Shown piece by piece: positions 63,730 to 64,000 of a stretch of 64,000 nt of DNA. Every line of letters starts with the position of its first letter. Position 1 is the first letter of the stretch. The translations under genes and the position numbers were made by a program. The notes below the pieces were generated by a model. It saw only the letters and a program-made list of their open reading frames with translations, did not search any database and was not told the DNA's origin. Source of the stretch: Camelus bactrianus (Eukaryota > Chordata > Mammalia > Artiodactyla > Camelidae); NCBI RefSeq assembly GCF_048773025.1, contig NC_133570.1, positions 21,240,001 to 21,304,000 of the forward strand, written 5' to 3'.

Positions 63730-64000
63730 CTTGGGCCCACAAACCATGGCTCTGAGCCTCTGTCACAGAGATGCTCGGTGGCGTCCCTGCAGGGGAGACT
63801 CCTTTGTGGTGGCAGCTGACCTGGGGGAGGAAAGGGCAACACAGGGAAGGCGGCACAGGGGTCCCAAGACCACACACAGGGGAGGACAGAGCCCACTCGC
63901 TCCTCCCTCAGGGTCTGGAGTAAATTGACAGGAATAAAAACTTTCTAAAGAAAACCAGGGTGATTCCATCCTGTTGTGTCTCCCTTACTTCTCACAGAGA
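63730..64000. other. V5-f 3' flank to window end
   Basis: No gene is seen. It does not match the usual V5 3' flank, so the paralogous block ends at or near this gene. Confidence 0.4.

Noticed and set aside
1-64000. J-lambda or C-lambda segments, VPREB, PRAME-like or ZNF genes
   Set aside because: Looked for the FGGGT-type J motif with 12-RSS, C-domain sequences, and zinc-finger or leucine-rich repeats. None was seen.
1-64000. CRISPR arrays, bacterial operons, tRNA or rRNA genes
   Set aside because: The sequence is mammalian. The only tRNA-like sequences are the SINE heads.

Overview
ORGANISM AND LOCUS. The window is mammalian germline DNA from an immunoglobulin lambda light-chain variable (IGLV) region, most likely from a camelid (alpaca, llama or camel). 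Lambda identity rests on repeated two-exon V genes. Each has a 43-46 bp leader exon, an intron of about 100-120 bp, a V exon carrying Cys23, Trp41 and Cys104, and a 3' recombination signal (RSS) with a 23-bp spacer. Most have an ATTTGCAT octamer about 95-125 bp upstream. Camelid origin is inferred from minus-strand tRNA-derived SINEs of vic-1 type (tRNA box A/B core plus a tail resembling AACCTAATTACTCCCCC) and from artiodactyl-type L1 3' ends. No J segment, constant region, VPREB, tRNA or rRNA gene was seen. All V segments lie on the + strand, so J-C should lie to the right of the window. LAYOUT. Fifteen recognisable V genes occur in this order: V5-a (2.3 kb), V1-a (5.7, pseudo), V8-a (9.9, pseudo), V5-b (12.3, pseudo), an ERV/MaLR LTR cluster (13.9-17.3), V5-c (18.5), V1-b (21.9, pseudo), V relics at 22.7 and 25.6, an AT-rich/L1 island (25.6-27.5), V8-b (28.8), a repeat-rich spacer (29.7-33), V1-c (34.3), a V relic at 37.25, V8-c (39.4, pseudo), a V9-like pseudogene (42.4), V5-d (45.5), V1-d (49.0), V8-d (53.0, start codon lost), V5-e (56.4), V1-e (59.8) and V5-f (63.2, pseudo). 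Seven genes look complete for coding and RSS (V5-a, V5-c, V8-b, V1-c, V1-d, V5-e, V1-e). V5-d is coding-intact but has a damaged heptamer. V8-d has an intact V exon without a leader ATG. ARCHITECTURE. The region grew by segmental duplication. A V5-V1 cassette occurs four times with ATG-to-ATG spacing of 3451-3460 bp, and about 10 kb (V5-V1-V8) at the left edge is repeated from about 43.3 kb. A relic-V8 block (25.0-29.5) is repeated at 36.7-39.9 kb. Paralogous empty sites show that two L1 insertions and one LTR insertion came after these duplications. CTCF-like motifs, all in the same orientation, recur about 377-395 bp upstream of every V5 ATG and about 709-716 bp upstream of four V1 ATGs. HOW IT WORKS TOGETHER. 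Each V segment is a cassette of promoter octamer, leader, V exon and 23-RSS, to be joined by RAG to a downstream J-lambda with a 12-RSS. The repeated CTCF-like sites point toward the expected J-C end, as loop-extrusion-assisted V choice would require (inference). I saw no evidence of a wholly new biological system. The most interesting signals are the phased CTCF-like sites, germline CDR3 cysteines in two V1 genes, and mismatches between coding integrity and RSS or promoter integrity.
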